A stretch of DNA of 64,000 nt from UBA7328 sp965247965 (GTDB lineage: Bacteria > Bacteroidota > Bacteroidia > Chitinophagales > Saprospiraceae). Below the pieces are notes generated by a model. It ran no database searches. It was not told the DNA's origin and was given only the letters and a program-made list of their open reading frames with translations. The stretch covers positions 6,448,001 to 6,512,000 of the forward strand of contig OZ252053.1 of the NCBI GenBank assembly GCA_965247965.1, written 5' to 3'. Each line of letters opens with the position of its first letter. The first letter of the stretch is position 1. This document shows positions 62,820 to 64,000 of this stretch, piece by piece. Made by a program: the position numbers and the translations under genes.

Positions 62820-64000
62820 ATGAAAAAATTCTTATTAGGATTGGCGCTTCTTTTCACCTTTTCAACTTTTACAGTTGCTCAGAGTGGCGCTGATGATTTA
62901 AAAAATGCATCCAAACTTCTGTCGAAGTACCACAAAAATCCTTTTGCTAATGGAGAAAGCCTTACAGAGGCAATCGGGCTTTTGACGTCCGCATTCGAGG
63001 ACGAATCGGTCAAAAACAATGCACAGTTTTGGGTCACCAGAGGGGAGATTTACAAGGGTTTGGCAGACTCTCAGTCAAAAAACAAATTACTTGACCCTAA
63101 TTTTGAAATTACTCAACCGTTGGCTGCTGTTCACGCATTTGAATCTTACTTGAGGGCGGACGAGCTAGCTCAAAGCGCAGATAGCAAAACGGTGAAAAAA
63201 GTTTCTAAATCCGTATTATCCGGAGTGAAAGAAATTGAAGAATTATTGAACAATTATGGCATAGGCTCCTATCAGCTCGACGATTATGAGGACGCGCTCA
63301 CCAATTTTCAGGCAGAACTGAAAGCATATGATTTTCTCAAAGGAAAAGGTGAACAAAGTCGATTGGAAGGAGAGGGAATGTTCTACGACAAACAATTCTT
63401 TGCCGCTATAAGTGCGAGCCTTATTAAGAATTTTGATGTGGCTATTCCTCTCTTGGAAAACTTGGTAGCGGGCGACACGGAAGAAGCAGTTGTATATCAA
63501 TTTCTGTTCGAGGGTTATACTGTCAGAGAAGAAGAAGGTAAAGCAGAGGAGATACTAAAAAAAGGTAGAGAGTTGTTTCCGGATGACAATAACCTATTAT
63601 TCGCAGAAATCAATTTCTATTTAGAAAAAGGAGAACACCAAAAAATGGTTACTAATCTCGAATCCGCATTAGAAATGGAGCCTGGAAATGTATCGGTTGT
63701 TACTACGCTTGGACAAGTTTACGATCAGTTGGCGGTAGCATCTGATAAAGATGGCGATATCGAAAAGTCTAGCCAATATTTTAGCGAGGCTGAAAAATAC
63801 TATGCCAATGCGCTAGACAAGAATGCGGATAACTTCGATCTGAATTATAATTTGGGAGCACTGTACTACAATAAGGCGGCAACATTTGCCGATGATCTGA
63901 ATGCGCTGGCCGATGATTTTACACCGTCCGGAGTGAAAAAATACGATGCCATCAAGGCTGAAATGGCCGGATTTTTTGATAAGGCTTTACCGTATTTCTT
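62820..64000 (+). CDS. TPR-repeat exported protein, cut by the window end
   Basis: From ATG 62820 there is a signal peptide (KKFLLGLALLFTFSTFTVAQ), then an alpha-helical solenoid with recognisable tetratricopeptide repeats (YGIGSYQLDDYEDALTNFQAEL, EGKAEEILKKGRELFPDDNNLLFAE, NFDLNYNLGALYYNKAATFADD). The frame is open to the last base, so the C-terminus lies outside. TPR proteins downstream of gyrA are common in this phylum; the protein is probably periplasmic and scaffolding in nature, role unknown. Confidence 0.8.
   Translation, partial: MKKFLLGLALLFTFSTFTVAQSGADDLKNASKLLSKYHKNPFANGESLTEAIGLLTSAFEDESVKNNAQFWVTRGEIYKGLADSQSKNKLLDPNFEITQPLAAVHAFESYLRADELAQSADSKTVKKVSKSVLSGVKEIEELLNNYGIGSYQLDDYEDALTNFQAELKAYDFLKGKGEQSRLEGEGMFYDKQFFAAISASLIKNFDVAIPLLENLVAGDTEEAVVYQFLFEGYTVREEEGKAEEILKKGRELFPDDNNLLFAEINFYLEKGEHQKMVTNLESALEMEPGNVSVVTTLGQVYDQLAVASDKDGDIEKSSQYFSEAEKYYANALDKNADNFDLNYNLGALYYNKAATFADDLNALADDFTPSGVKKYDAIKAEMAGFFDKALPYF

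Overview
The window looks like an IS-rich Bacteroidota chromosome of the Saprospirales/Cytophagales kind (inference). The support is a PorT-like type IX secretion protein beside ubiE/menG, an MnmD-type methyltransferase, gyrA followed by a TPR protein, many lipoproteins with short lipoboxes, and TAnnTTTG-like -7 boxes. The background is AT-leaning, with sharply bounded GC-rich islands at about 16.1-17.6 kb, 32.7-34.7 kb and 40.1-41.6 kb. No rRNA, tRNA or CRISPR array was seen.

Layout. 0-7.6 kb: an IS630 element with a probable -1 frameshift site, a truncated enoyl-CoA hydratase, an SDR, a membrane-anchored MBL hydrolase ending in a heptanucleotide repeat, a 2H phosphoesterase, a DinB-like protein, a PfkB kinase, a truncated NSS transporter and a dihaem cytochrome c. 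7.6-10.4 kb: one IS4-family element inserted inside another, both with perfect target duplications. 10.5-13.8 kb: a quinoprotein dehydrogenase with a frameshifted C-terminus and a foreign N-terminal fragment, then an acyl-CoA synthetase. 13.9-20.0 kb and 32.7-36.0 kb: two copies of a decayed chromosomal integron. Each has an attI-like boundary and a dead intI, with GC-rich cassette-like genes on the opposite strand (a sulfatase in copy 1; a DUF1428 protein and a phytanoyl-CoA dioxygenase in copy 2). A MITE sits in both intI copies and an IS4-family element only in copy 1, so copy 2 is a natural empty site. 20.3-26.0 kb: a decapitated GH2 enzyme, then an ISKra4 element with a group II intron flush against each terminal repeat, then YeeE/YedE-type sulfur transport genes. 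26-32.6 kb: a truncated cyclase, a fused indolepyruvate ferredoxin oxidoreductase, an NTF2-like protein, a beta-propeller gene broken by a MITE, and an epimerase/cupin chimera. 36.4-40 kb: a DUF1080 protein and a two-subunit molybdenum hydroxylase. 40.1-41.6 kb: a proteobacterial-looking insert. 41.9-51.3 kb: a ThuA/propeller/HEAT/cupredoxin lipoprotein, an epimerase, a TlpA-like protein, a GltP-type symporter, MnmD and a small lipoprotein. 51.5-64 kb: pdhB, IS5-like fragments, a FadJ-like multifunctional enzyme, ychF, porT, ubiE, hicBA, gyrA and a TPR protein cut by the window end.

The intact core genes cover central metabolism (PdhB, FadJ-like, acyl-CoA synthetase, IOR), menaquinone synthesis, tRNA modification, replication and secretion. 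The accessory genes point to periplasmic oxidation of sugars or alcohols and to sulfated-glycan use, but many of them are broken. The picture is ongoing mobile-element expansion with gene decay, as in host-associated or bottlenecked lineages (inference). The two most unusual structures are the duplicated dead integron with its cassettes, and the pair of inverted group II introns flush with the two ends of one insertion sequence.
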